From: Candidatus Manganitrophaceae bacterium
GTDB taxonomy: Bacteria; Nitrospirota; Nitrospiria; SBBL01; Manganitrophaceae
Length of the DNA: 64,000 bases
NCBI GenBank assembly: GCA_016200325.1
Contig: JACQEZ010000005.1
Coordinates: 1-64,000, forward strand
Direction: 5' to 3'
How positions within the stretch are numbered: position 1 is the first letter of the stretch; the number at the start of each line of letters is the position of its first letter. Below, one piece after another: positions 26,301 to 35,073 of this stretch. A model generated the notes under the pieces. That model searched no databases. It was not told where the DNA came from and was given only the letters and a program-made list of their open reading frames with translations. The position numbers and the translations under genes are program-made.

Positions 26301-28451
26301 TTCTTTCAACTGCATAAAGCGGTACCGATTTTTGAGAACTCGGACCCGCAATCGCACCTCGCTAAATGATTTAGGCCAATGGCCACGAGCGTTGAATTGC
26401 ACCGTTTTCCATAACAACATGAGAATAAATTTTATCAAATAAACATATTTCGAATGAAAAAATTTTGGCTGTTGTTCTTCAAGCTTAGTTATTTTTACAG
26501 ATCGAGTAAAAGCCAACCTCCTACGACCATCCTTCAGCTCTGCTTCTATACCTAAATTAACCCCGCCCTGGCCAGCCAAATCTATAGGCACCGTTCCTTC
26601 AAATCCAGAATATTTCGCTTGGGGAAAATGAGGAAAAGCTCTTAGAACGTCATCGCGTTGGATACCATGCCTTAACTGAATCGAAGATTTTCCATCTAGT
26701 ATTACACGCAATACAAGAGTAGACAAATCCTCAGCAAATAGCCAACCATGAATCTTCAGTAAACCATTTTCTAGCACCGCTAGGGTCAAGGGTAACTCTA
26801 GATTCCCCTTGAAACTTCCCGTAGGCGTTACCTCAACGCCTTTTCTGAGCTTAGAAAAATATAAAACGATCTTTGAATAAAGATTATTAATCTCTAAAAA
26901 CAAAGCCTTTCCCTTTCGAAATATTTTTCTTAAATACCGGCCTTTTCGATTAAGACTATCAGCCAACTGCTTATCCAAATCTAGAACTTTTAAATGCAAC
27001 TCGACATTTTCTCGTGTTTTGGAATCTAACTCACTTAACTTGTTTTCCAATGTGGCTGTGAGTTCTTTCACAGTTTTTTCCTCTTCGGTCAATCTCCTTT
27101 GCCGAACTTCTAGCTCCTGTTCAAGCTGATTTACCTTTTTACTAATTGCCTCCAGTTTTTGCCGTTCGACATGTATAGAGAACTCGAGTTCCGCTGCCTT
27201 TTGGCCTTGCTGATGAAGACTTTCTTCTAACCTTTTATTTTCTGCCGCAAAGGAAATATCAGCAATAAGAAAATCAGCAGACATAGGCCAATCCATATCA
27301 ACTTCCAATGTCCATGAGATCTGTTTAACAGAACTAAGGTGGATAGGGAGGTCCAAAAACAATTTAGGATCACCGGTTGTCGCTACAAACACTGCACCTA
27401 AAGGTTCCTGGCAAAAATGAATGTTATCCAACTGAACATTCTGCATGATTTCATCTATGTTGTTCAAACTCCAGTAATTCTCTTCGATTCCATTCAATAA
27501 ATTCCTTCCTTTAAGATGAATTGAAAACAAATGGAAAAACCCTGGTCGATCTGAAGGATCCAGCCGTAATCTCTGAATATCGATATGATCTGGTAATTCA
27601 AAACGTAGGAGTTGGCGCTCTATACCTATAGGAGCCCAAATAGATTTACTCCTTTCCTCAGTAAAACTCCCATTGGAAGAGGTCCAGAACAACGCAACTT
27701 GAAAAGACGGTTTAGATGAAACATTCGGTAAAGATAACGTCTCCCATTGCTCTTCAGTCATTTTTCCTACAGTCGCTGAGACAATAAATTGGTATGTTAA
27801 AGCATCAGCATGGCTCAACAACTGTTGTCGTAATATAATTGGGAGGAACTCGAGATGGTATTTGTATTCTGTATATTCAGGCATTACTATATTGGCATCA
27901 AAGCTGTCAACTCTAAAACCTGATGATCGAAGCATGTATAAAACACTCTTCCTTGTAAAAAAGCGAAGATGCGTTCTATCTAGAAGTCCCTCGTCACGAT
28001 ATTCAAAATTTCCTTTTAACAAATCTCCCACCAAAGCAGCATGCCCAATATTTGGAATAGAGAGCAACAACTTCCCACCAGTCCGAAGCAACGGTCTGCA
28101 CATTTCTACAACCCGCCATGGATCTCTCAGGTGTTCCAATACGTCTGCCGCGATGATGTAATCATATGTTCCTTCTTTAAAGCGTGAATACAAGTTAATT
28201 TGGTCAAGATCTGCAACCCACATTTCTCGACAGTATGGTGCGGCACATTGAGCCATCTCTTCCGACCACTCTATACAGTCGACGGTACACTTCAAGATCT
28301 CAGATAAGTAGCGTGTGAAATAGCCTGTTGCCGGACCGAGTTCCAGAACAGTCGAACCGGCCTCGATCATTCGACCAATCCTTCCGAGCGCATCTTGAGC
28401 GTTAGGATCAAAAATCTGATTGTAAATATGCCTTCCACTCATCATGATCAA
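23367..28451 (-). CDS. Multidomain methyltransferase / coiled coil / GT2-GT2-GT4 glycosyltransferase
   Basis: A 1694-residue cytoplasmic protein. Residues 1-210 are a class I methyltransferase (VLELGPATGYFTRYL, DVLEHLRDPWRV). Residues 230-400 and 540-650 look beta-rich and may bind carbohydrate. About 400-500 is a heptad-rich, charged coiled coil. A GT2 domain starts near 757 (ISIIVPVFNTPLEF, AFLDHDDELS, GFEGAQDLDLFLRVSE), a second near 1024 (TIIIPTKDRIDLLKP, LILNNDIEAMEPGWLEDMVG), and a GT4 domain runs from 1304 to the end (LLLTHNLNFEGAP, IGTTCERKGQHVFIDAA, ASSVESFPMVVLLAMAF). The methyltransferase plus coiled coil recalls the WbdD chain terminator-ruler that works with Wzm/Wzt, encoded just upstream. 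AT-rich, unlike the core genes. Confidence 0.87.
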   Translation of the reverse strand: MIMMSGRHIYNQIFDPNAQDALGRIGRMIEAGSTVLELGPATGYFTRYLSEILKCTVDCIEWSEEMAQCAAPYCREMWVADLDQINLYSRFKEGTYDYIIAADVLEHLRDPWRVVEMCRPLLRTGGKLLLSIPNIGHAALVGDLLKGNFEYRDEGLLDRTHLRFFTRKSVLYMLRSSGFRVDSFDANIVMPEYTEYKYHLEFLPIILRQQLLSHADALTYQFIVSATVGKMTEEQWETLSLPNVSSKPSFQVALFWTSSNGSFTEERSKSIWAPIGIERQLLRFELPDHIDIQRLRLDPSDRPGFFHLFSIHLKGRNLLNGIEENYWSLNNIDEIMQNVQLDNIHFCQEPLGAVFVATTGDPKLFLDLPIHLSSVKQISWTLEVDMDWPMSADFLIADISFAAENKRLEESLHQQGQKAAELEFSIHVERQKLEAISKKVNQLEQELEVRQRRLTEEEKTVKELTATLENKLSELDSKTRENVELHLKVLDLDKQLADSLNRKGRYLRKIFRKGKALFLEINNLYSKIVLYFSKLRKGVEVTPTGSFKGNLELPLTLAVLENGLLKIHGWLFAEDLSTLVLRVILDGKSSIQLRHGIQRDDVLRAFPHFPQAKYSGFEGTVPIDLAGQGGVNLGIEAELKDGRRRLAFTRSVKITKLEEQQPKFFHSKYVYLIKFILMLLWKTVQFNARGHWPKSFSEVRLRVRVLKNRYRFMQLKEFRIKHAWEFQTPYERWLVHNAMTPTLFNYLKEKSQRLLGIGPKISIIVPVFNTPLEFLMDMVQSVKNQIYPNWELCLADDCSTQIQVKNYLSKLVQEDSRIKVIFRQTNGHISEATNSALELSTGDYVAFLDHDDELSADAILHVAEQIYRFPDVDWIYTDEDKIDSKGRRYDPQFKGEWSPEMALTHNYTHHLTVIRRSILQKVGGLRKGFEGAQDLDLFLRVSEQTTPDRIRHVPYVCYHWRAHDKSTASNGRQKKYIFEHAKQAINEALDRRGLKAKTFLPSFAEKHDLCLYQLHWDAHLIAESPVTIIIPTKDRIDLLKPCIDSLERTVDPKSVNILIIDDRTKDIETLNYLEKLHTQCSIDVKVIRPKRGDGTFNFARLINEAVEYVQTSSVLILNNDIEAMEPGWLEDMVGWLTIPGVEAVGARLLFSDQTVQHAGITIGPYYGLADHFFIGQHRDQLGYLFLAQIVRNVSALTGACLLTRVETYKRLGGMDEQMFPVAYNDVDFCLRLWKSGGRAVYTPHATLVHRTGASRGQQYDSTEHLNFIKRYPNYVDPFVNRTLDRNSTEMALNPTYVGHVYPIEKIKMLLLTHNLNFEGAPIVAFELAKYLTEKEGFSVVTLSPLDGPLRKKYEEAGLPLKIIKESIATGESVTKMRMKLKDLGQELAVENFDLIGCNTLNTFWGIELAKLFNKPSIWYVHESTNIEEHFLYLPDPVIELVKSSFTQACRVVIAADATAQMYHHLDKEDRIRIVPGGLPLDRIAEYCEKNTKEKIREKYCLPKNRKIITLIGTTCERKGQHVFIDAADHLIRDFAYSKEELLFVLVGGREGEYLDNLRRQIKLAGEEFFKIYMETPEVYDFYALSDIFVCASSVESFPMVVLLAMAFRLPLISTNVYGIPEIISSEMEGLLVPPGQPKVMAEQIHRILSDLTLANRLASHAWCTVQRKFDNTKLLSMQADLCREAIISYKGNSQ

Positions 28452-28492
28452 TCCAGACTAAAAGTAAGTGATTTATTCAATACGACTCTCGT

Positions 28493-29773
28493 TCATGAAT
28501 GAATTACAATATCTACCGGAACCCAAACTTTAGATTGAATTTTCTTATACTTTGGTGGGAGAACCTGGATGATGGTTGCAGTATCTACCCAATCAAAATA
28601 CCTGGGCAAGCTGTCGTCATATGCAAGTGCTACCGTAACACTATACGTTCCTGGTGTTAATGGAATATTCTGGATAAAATCGACAACAAGTGTCTCGCCA
28701 GTTTTTCTGGCAGGAAGCGACTTATTTTCTTCAAAAGTATTAGTCCCGATGACGTCCGTCCCATTTTTATCTCTAAAAATAAATCCAAGAATAGAAAAAT
28801 TCACATCCTGAGAATAGAGGATATGAACTCTTAGGAGTATTCTTTGGTAGAAATTAATAGAATCTATAGGATCTAACTTCTCATCAAGGATTTCAACATT
28901 CTTAATTTTTACCTCACCGCTGCCATGTCGAAAAAGTTTTACCCTTTCATCAAAAGAGGAATCCTCTTTAAACAACAAATTAGATGATACTGCTTGCGTC
29001 GGAAACTCTTCCGTATGATCAAGAGAGACTTGCTCACTCCGATAACTATTTGCAACTCGTGCATGATAAATATTTACAACAGATCCTGGGTCGGAATGGC
29101 AAATCAGTTTACCTTGATCTATTAGCATTGCGGAAGAACAGAGTGTTTTAATTGCTCCTGTATCATGGCTAACAAAAAGAATTGATATATTATTTTTTTG
29201 AAGATCTTTTATTTTCCTCATACATCGGTGCTGAAAAACCACATCTCCAACGGCCAGGGCTTCATCTATTATTAAGATATCGGGATCAACATTAATAGCA
29301 GCAGCGAAAGCCAACCGCACAAACATTCCGCTCGAATAAACTTTTACCGGTTGATCAATAAACTCTCCTATTTCGGCAAAGTCCTCTATTGCAGGAAATC
29401 GCTGATCCATCTCTTGCCGATTCAGCCCCATTAGAGCTCCATTCATATATACGTTCTCTCGCCCCGTAAATTCCGGGTTAAATCCCGCTCCGAGTTCAAG
29501 CAAGGCTGCAACACGGCCATTCACCTTCACTGATCCGTTGGTAGGCTGGAGCACTCCACAAATCATCTGGAGCAGTGTGCTCTTCCCGCTCCCATTTTGT
29601 CCGATAATCCCAACCGTCTGCCCTTTTTCAATATTAAAGGAGATATCATTCAACGCATAGAACTCTCGGTGATATTTTTTGCCGTTGAAGTGAAACATCT
29701 CCTTTATACGATCTTTAGGAGAGCGATATAAACGGTAAATTTTAGTTAAATGGTTAACCTCAATCGCATTCAT
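28493..29773 (-). CDS. wzt: O-antigen ABC exporter ATP-binding protein with C-terminal glycan-binding domain
   Basis: A 426-residue ATPase. Walker A is GIIGQNGSGKST (55-66), the signature is VYSSGMFVRLAFA (from about 145), Walker B is ILIIDEALAVGD and the switch is FVSHD. The YSSGM form of the signature is typical of polysaccharide ABC exporters. Residues about 240-426 form an added domain (IKNVEILDEKLDPIDSINFY, RVHILYSQDVNFSILGFIF), matching Wzt C-terminal domains that bind the non-reducing-end cap of the O-chain. The domain suggests that export is tied to a terminal modification, perhaps methylation by the adjacent 1694-residue protein. Three bp separate it from wzm. Confidence 0.94.
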   Translation of the reverse strand: MNAIEVNHLTKIYRLYRSPKDRIKEMFHFNGKKYHREFYALNDISFNIEKGQTVGIIGQNGSGKSTLLQMICGVLQPTNGSVKVNGRVAALLELGAGFNPEFTGRENVYMNGALMGLNRQEMDQRFPAIEDFAEIGEFIDQPVKVYSSGMFVRLAFAAAINVDPDILIIDEALAVGDVVFQHRCMRKIKDLQKNNISILFVSHDTGAIKTLCSSAMLIDQGKLICHSDPGSVVNIYHARVANSYRSEQVSLDHTEEFPTQAVSSNLLFKEDSSFDERVKLFRHGSGEVKIKNVEILDEKLDPIDSINFYQRILLRVHILYSQDVNFSILGFIFRDKNGTDVIGTNTFEENKSLPARKTGETLVVDFIQNIPLTPGTYSVTVALAYDDSLPRYFDWVDTATIIQVLPPKYKKIQSKVWVPVDIVIHS

Positions 29774-29776
29774 GAG

Positions 29777-30589
29777 TTAGAGGACATCCGCAAAGGCCGG
29801 TTTTAACTTTTTAAATACCAGACCCCCAATTGCAAAGCAACACAAGCCAATAGTGAAGAGGTATACCAAGCCGAGTGGATTGGGATCTTTCTGCCCCAAC
29901 AGGGCCAAGCGATAACCGTCTACCGCGTGAAGCATCGGGTTCAACTTGAGCAATTCTTGAAATCTGTCTGGGATAAGATTTTTCGGATAAATAATGGGAG
30001 TAAAATAAAACCAGATGTTAATAAAAACCCCGATAACCTGACCGATATCTCTGAAAAAGACATTAAAGGCGGATAAAATCCATGAAATGCCCATGGCAAA
30101 TATCCCAATGGAGATAAGGTAAGGCACGATTAGAATCGCTCTAAATGAAAGCCCTATATCAAAAATACCAATAAGAATTAAAAGGATCGCTACTGCTATA
30201 AAATGATTTACCATGGCTGCAGCGAGATGACTAAAGGGTAGAATTTCAGAAGGAAAAATGGTCTTCTTAATCAAATTAGCCTGCTCTAAAACCGCGCCAG
30301 GGGCCCGCATAACGACCTCAGAAAAGAACATCCAAGGAAGTAATCCCACTATTAGCCAAATGGAGAAATGGGTTCCACCATATTCAGGGCCCAGTTTTAC
30401 TTTTAAAATTACAGAAAAGACAAAATAATAAATCGACAGCTGAGATAAAGGATGGATCACAGACCAGAAAATACCTAGAAGGGATCCAACATATCGAGCC
30501 CGGATATCCCGAACAACGAGACTCTGGATCATATAACGATTTTGAATAATTCTTCGAAGGAAGTTTAAAAGCGGTTTAACGAGATCCAA
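29777..30589 (-). CDS. wzm: O-antigen ABC exporter permease
   Basis: A 270-residue ABC-2-type permease with six predicted membrane helices. VRDIRARYVGSLLGIFWSVI is the conserved amphipathic entry helix of Wzm/TagG-type permeases, followed by hydrophobic stretches at about 35-60, 65-85, 110-135, 140-170, 175-195 and 235-255. YFTPIIYP and LNPMLHAVDGYRLALLG are recurring loop motifs. Together with Wzt it should move the completed undecaprenyl-linked chain to the periplasm. It lies between wzt (3 bp) and the RmlC-like gene (44 bp). Confidence 0.93.
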   Translation of the reverse strand: MDLVKPLLNFLRRIIQNRYMIQSLVVRDIRARYVGSLLGIFWSVIHPLSQLSIYYFVFSVILKVKLGPEYGGTHFSIWLIVGLLPWMFFSEVVMRAPGAVLEQANLIKKTIFPSEILPFSHLAAAMVNHFIAVAILLILIGIFDIGLSFRAILIVPYLISIGIFAMGISWILSAFNVFFRDIGQVIGVFINIWFYFTPIIYPKNLIPDRFQELLKLNPMLHAVDGYRLALLGQKDPNPLGLVYLFTIGLCCFAIGGLVFKKLKPAFADVL

Positions 30590-30633
30590 TGTTGACCTAT
30601 CTATATAAATCCATACTGAATAAAAGAGAAGAG

Positions 30634-31122
30634 TTAATGCACTGGACGAAGATCAATCACAAAAGGGGAATTCGGATCATCCTCATGCCGAATCTCATCA
30701 ATAGCCTCTTTCTTCCCTCGGCCCATAAAAAGCCTGTTCGGACAATTGATGACAATCCCATCTTTTCCGCCCACATTTTGGTAAGAGTGAACCACCCCTT
30801 CCGGAACGATCACCACTGTCGGGGCATCCTCGCCGACGACGAATTGCATCTTACTTTGGTAAGTTGAACTTCTCTCGCGATTATCCCAAAGAGTTACTTT
30901 GAAATTAGACGGACCGATGAAGCAGAAATAATCGGTTTGATCAACATGCTCATGAGGTCCGCGCGTCACTTCGGGTCGAGTGAGAGAGATGTATGACATA
31001 ACCGGCATAATCGATTTTTCGACGTCATCTTCCCGAAAGAGCTCAGAGAGCCATCCTCGCTCATCAACATATTTCTTCAGGGGGCGAATTTCCACACCGT
31101 TAATTTTTCCTTTTTTAAACAT
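30634..31122 (-). CDS. dTDP-4-dehydrorhamnose 3,5-epimerase family protein (RmlC-like, divergent)
   Basis: A 162-residue cupin of the sugar 3,5-epimerase family. VDERGWLSELFREDD, YISLTRPEVTRGPHEH (with the catalytic-histidine region) and VVIVPEGVVHSYQNV match the family fold. It is shorter than classical RmlC (about 180-185) and reads RGPHEHVDQTDYF instead of RGLHYQ, so it belongs to a divergent branch. The run rmlA-rmlB-rmlD-this gene strongly suggests it supplies the epimerase step of dTDP-L-rhamnose synthesis. A strong AGGAGG lies 5 nt before the ATG. It could alternatively epimerise another keto-sugar. Confidence 0.8.
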   Translation of the reverse strand: MFKKGKINGVEIRPLKKYVDERGWLSELFREDDVEKSIMPVMSYISLTRPEVTRGPHEHVDQTDYFCFIGPSNFKVTLWDNRERSSTYQSKMQFVVGEDAPTVVIVPEGVVHSYQNVGGKDGIVINCPNRLFMGRGKKEAIDEIRHEDDPNSPFVIDLRPVH

Positions 31123-31131
31123 GAGGGCCTC

Positions 31132-31968
31132 CTATACCGCTCTCATAAATCTTTTTAGCGCAGTCTCCCAATTTGGAAGTTCCCATCCTAGCTCCGACTT
31201 TGCCTTGTTAGTAGAAAGAACGGAATAGGCCGGACGTCTGGCAGGCCGAGGGAATTCTTTAGTCGAACAAGGAATCACCTTGGTTGAAAGGCCTGCCTCT
31301 TCGACAATGCGGGTTGAGAACTGGTACCAGCTGCAATGGCCTTCATTTACAAGGTGGTACTCTCCTGTCGCTCTCTTCTCAATTAACCTTAGAGTCGCTT
31401 CAGAAAGATCTTCCGTCCAGGTCGGCGAGCCGATCTGATCATCCACCACCTTTAAGACACTTTGCTTCTCGGCTAATTTTAAAATCGTTTTTACAAAATG
31501 ATTTCCGCCCTGCCCATAAAGCCACTGTGTTCGGATCAAAAGATAATTTTGAAGATACTTCCGGACGAGGCACTCTCCTTCCCATTTTGAAACACCATAG
31601 ACACTCAAAGGATTCGCCGGACTATCCTCATAATAGGGTGTCTGTCCAGTGCCGTCAAAGATGTAATCCGTGCTGAAGTGGACCAGATAGGCCCCCCATT
31701 GATGCGCCGCTTCGGCTAGATATCCGGCGCCACGGCAATTCACCGCAAACGCAAAATCTCTTTTCTCTTCACATTCATCGACACGTGTGAATGCAGCGCA
31801 GTTGAGAATGATCTTGGGACTGAACTTTCCAACTGCATTCCTTACCTCTTGTTCGTTTGTAATATCCAACTCATTCTTACCCGCGGCCCAGACCTCCCAT
31901 CCAGTCGGTATTTTATTTAAGAACGCCCGGGCCAACATTCCACCGGCCCCGGAGATAAGAACCTTCAT
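31132..31968 (-). CDS. rmlD: dTDP-4-dehydrorhamnose reductase
   Basis: A 278-residue SDR that reduces dTDP-4-keto-L-rhamnose to dTDP-L-rhamnose using NADPH. MKVLISGAGGMLARAFLNKI is the cofactor motif, LDITNEQEV and IILNCAAFTRVDECEEKRDF are RmlD fingerprints, HFSTDYIFDGTGQTPYYEDS holds the catalytic Thr/Ser region and VYGVSKWEGE the Tyr-x3-Lys. IRTQWLYGQGGNHFVKTI follows. The start overlaps the stop of rmlB by 4 nt, and the RmlC-like gene starts 9 bp downstream, so the pathway genes are co-transcribed. Confidence 0.94.
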   Translation of the reverse strand: MKVLISGAGGMLARAFLNKIPTGWEVWAAGKNELDITNEQEVRNAVGKFSPKIILNCAAFTRVDECEEKRDFAFAVNCRGAGYLAEAAHQWGAYLVHFSTDYIFDGTGQTPYYEDSPANPLSVYGVSKWEGECLVRKYLQNYLLIRTQWLYGQGGNHFVKTILKLAEKQSVLKVVDDQIGSPTWTEDLSEATLRLIEKRATGEYHLVNEGHCSWYQFSTRIVEEAGLSTKVIPCSTKEFPRPARRPAYSVLSTNKAKSELGWELPNWETALKRFMRAV

Positions 31969-32969
31969 AGCGAAACACCATAGATCTTCTCATACATTTT
32001 GAGATACTCACCTGATTTGACCCGCTTCCACCAATCAGTCCGAGTCACATACCAATGGATTGTCTCTTCCAGGCTTTTATCAAAGAGATGAGCTGGCTTC
32101 CAGCCAAGTTCATTTTCCAGCTTGCCAGGGTCGATCGCATACCTTCGGTCGTGTCCCGGTCTATCTTTGACATATTGGATCAGAGATTTGGGTTTCTTAA
32201 GAACGTCCAAGATAAAGTGCACCACTTCGATGTTTTTCTTATCACCCTGCCCACCAATATTATAAGTCTCTCCGGGGAGACCGTGGTGAAAAACACGGTC
32301 AATCGCTTCACAGTGGTCCAGAACATAAAGCCAATCGCGCACATAGAAGCCATCGCCGTAGATCGGAAGCGGTCGGTCTTCCAGAGCGTTCGTAATCATC
32401 AGCGGAATTAACTTCTCAGGAAATTGATATGGACCAAAGTTATTCGAGCATCGAGTGATGAGTGTTGGGAGACCATAGGTTTTATAATAAGAGGAAACCA
32501 AGAGATCGGAGCTGGCTTTGCTCGCCGAGTAGGGGCTCGTTGGCGAGAGCGGATCTTCTTCTTTAAAAAATCCTTCGAGTCTGCTTCCATATACTTCGTC
32601 GGTCGAAACATGGACAAACCTGTGATGGCAATATTTCCGCGAGGCCTCGAGAAGGATATAAGTCCCATAGACATTGGTACGGATAAATTCATCGGCATTA
32701 ACGATGGAACGATCGACATGAGTCTCCGCAGCAAAGTGGATGATGGCTTCAACCTCCTGAGCCAAGCTGTTTACCAAAACAGGGTCCGTAATGTCGCCGC
32801 GTACAAACCGATGCCGTGGATTTGCCTCTAGATCACCGAGACTCTCCAAGTTACCTGCGTAAGTAAGTTTATCAAGATTAATAATCGAAACAGAGAGGTT
32901 CTGTTCAAGAAAATATCGGACGAAGTTACTCCCGATGAATCCGGCTCCGCCTGTCACCAAAATCTTCAT
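31965..32969 (-). CDS. rmlB: dTDP-glucose 4,6-dehydratase
   Basis: A 334-residue extended [23 protein letters not shown] binds NAD, NLDKLTYAGNLESL is the family fingerprint, FAAETHVDRSIVNADEFI the substrate loop, and HVSTDEVYGSRLEGFF contains the catalytic Thr-Asp-Glu, followed by PYSASKASSDLLV with Tyr-x3-Lys. TRCSNNFGPYQFPEKLIPLM is the RmlB nucleotide-sugar block. All residues for oxidation at C4, loss of water across C5-C6 and re-reduction are visible. It converts dTDP-glucose to dTDP-4-keto-6-deoxyglucose for rhamnose synthesis. Confidence 0.96.
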   Translation of the reverse strand: MKILVTGGAGFIGSNFVRYFLEQNLSVSIINLDKLTYAGNLESLGDLEANPRHRFVRGDITDPVLVNSLAQEVEAIIHFAAETHVDRSIVNADEFIRTNVYGTYILLEASRKYCHHRFVHVSTDEVYGSRLEGFFKEEDPLSPTSPYSASKASSDLLVSSYYKTYGLPTLITRCSNNFGPYQFPEKLIPLMITNALEDRPLPIYGDGFYVRDWLYVLDHCEAIDRVFHHGLPGETYNIGGQGDKKNIEVVHFILDVLKKPKSLIQYVKDRPGHDRRYAIDPGKLENELGWKPAHLFDKSLEETIHWYVTRTDWWKRVKSGEYLKMYEKIYGVSL

Positions 32970-32984
32970 TGCTGACCTTTCAGT

Positions 32985-34067
32985 CTAGCTTAGTTCAATC
33001 CGGCTTTGATCACCGATGATAAATTTCTGGGTCCGCGGCTTGGCCGTTCCTCGAAAAAGTTCGACCTCTTTTCCGAGAAGACTCTTCTCAATCCGAACGT
33101 CTACGTCTGTAATTTGACATCGCTCCAAAACAATACTGTATTCCAGCTCGCTATGCTTAATGATACAGTCGTGATATATTGAAGTATATGGGCCGATATA
33201 GCTATTTTCAATTCGGGTTCCTTTACCGATAATAGCGGGACCCCGAATCTGGCTCTGAATGACCTTTGCACCCTTCTCAACAATCACTTTCCCCCGTAAC
33301 TCACTTTTGGAATCCACCTCTCCATCAATTAGCAATCCGTTTGGACTTTCTATCATTTGATCCAGCACAAACCGATTTGCTTCAAGGAGATCCTCAGGCT
33401 GTCCTGTGTCCTTCCACCAACCGGTGATCTCTGAATAGCTGACGCCGAAGCCGCTCTCAATCAAATACTGGTGTGCATCGCTGATCTCAAGCTCTCCTCG
33501 TTTACTTGGCTTAATCTTATTGACTGCTTCAAAAATATTCTGATCATAGATGTAAATACCCGTGACGGCATAGGGACTTTTCGGCCGCTTTGGTTTTTCT
33601 TCAATTCCGATAATCCGGCCATTCTTCAATTCAGGGACGCCAAATCGCTGCGGGTCTTTCACTTTGGAGAGAACCAGATGGCAATTGGTCTTGGTTTCTG
33701 AAAAGGCTTTTACAAAATGATTGATTCCGCCAATAATGACGTTGTCGCCCAGATAAAAAACAAACGAATCCTTCTTGATGAAATCTTGCGAAATTTTTAC
33801 CACATGGGCCAACCCGGACGGTGCTTCTTGGGTAATGTAGCTGATCTTCGCTCCCGACGGTCCCTTATATCCGAGAGCCACCCGTAATTCTTCCTCTGTT
33901 TCGGGGTTGACAACAATTCCTATCTCTCGAATTCCAGCAGCCGTTACCGCTTCGAGGGCATAATGAATCATCGGTTTATTTGCAATAGGGATGAGATGTT
34001 TATTGCTTGTATGGGTAATAGGCCGAAGGCGCGTACCTCTGCCGCCTGCCGTGATGAGCGCTTTCAT
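32985..34067 (-). CDS. rmlA: Glucose-1-phosphate thymidylyltransferase, long form
   Basis: A 360-residue enzyme joining dTTP and glucose-1-phosphate to dTDP-glucose. MKALITAGGRGTRLRPITHT with HLIPIANKPMIHYALEAV is the nucleotidyltransferase signature, ITQEAPSGLAHVVKI the thymine-binding region, and FYLGDNVIIGG the metal site. Beyond residue 240 a left-handed beta-helix appears (hexapeptide-like repeats such as VIEKGAKVIQSQIRGPAIIG), giving the 355-360 residue form found in many non-enteric bacteria and archaea, rather than the 290-residue enteric RmlA. It begins the rml set, 14 bp after gmd. Confidence 0.94.
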   Translation of the reverse strand: MKALITAGGRGTRLRPITHTSNKHLIPIANKPMIHYALEAVTAAGIREIGIVVNPETEEELRVALGYKGPSGAKISYITQEAPSGLAHVVKISQDFIKKDSFVFYLGDNVIIGGINHFVKAFSETKTNCHLVLSKVKDPQRFGVPELKNGRIIGIEEKPKRPKSPYAVTGIYIYDQNIFEAVNKIKPSKRGELEISDAHQYLIESGFGVSYSEITGWWKDTGQPEDLLEANRFVLDQMIESPNGLLIDGEVDSKSELRGKVIVEKGAKVIQSQIRGPAIIGKGTRIENSYIGPYTSIYHDCIIKHSELEYSIVLERCQITDVDVRIEKSLLGKEVELFRGTAKPRTQKFIIGDQSRIELS

Positions 34068-34081
34068 CTATCGAGCCTCTA

Positions 34082-35059
<978 letters not shown>

Positions 35060-35073
35060 TTAACAGAATAAAA

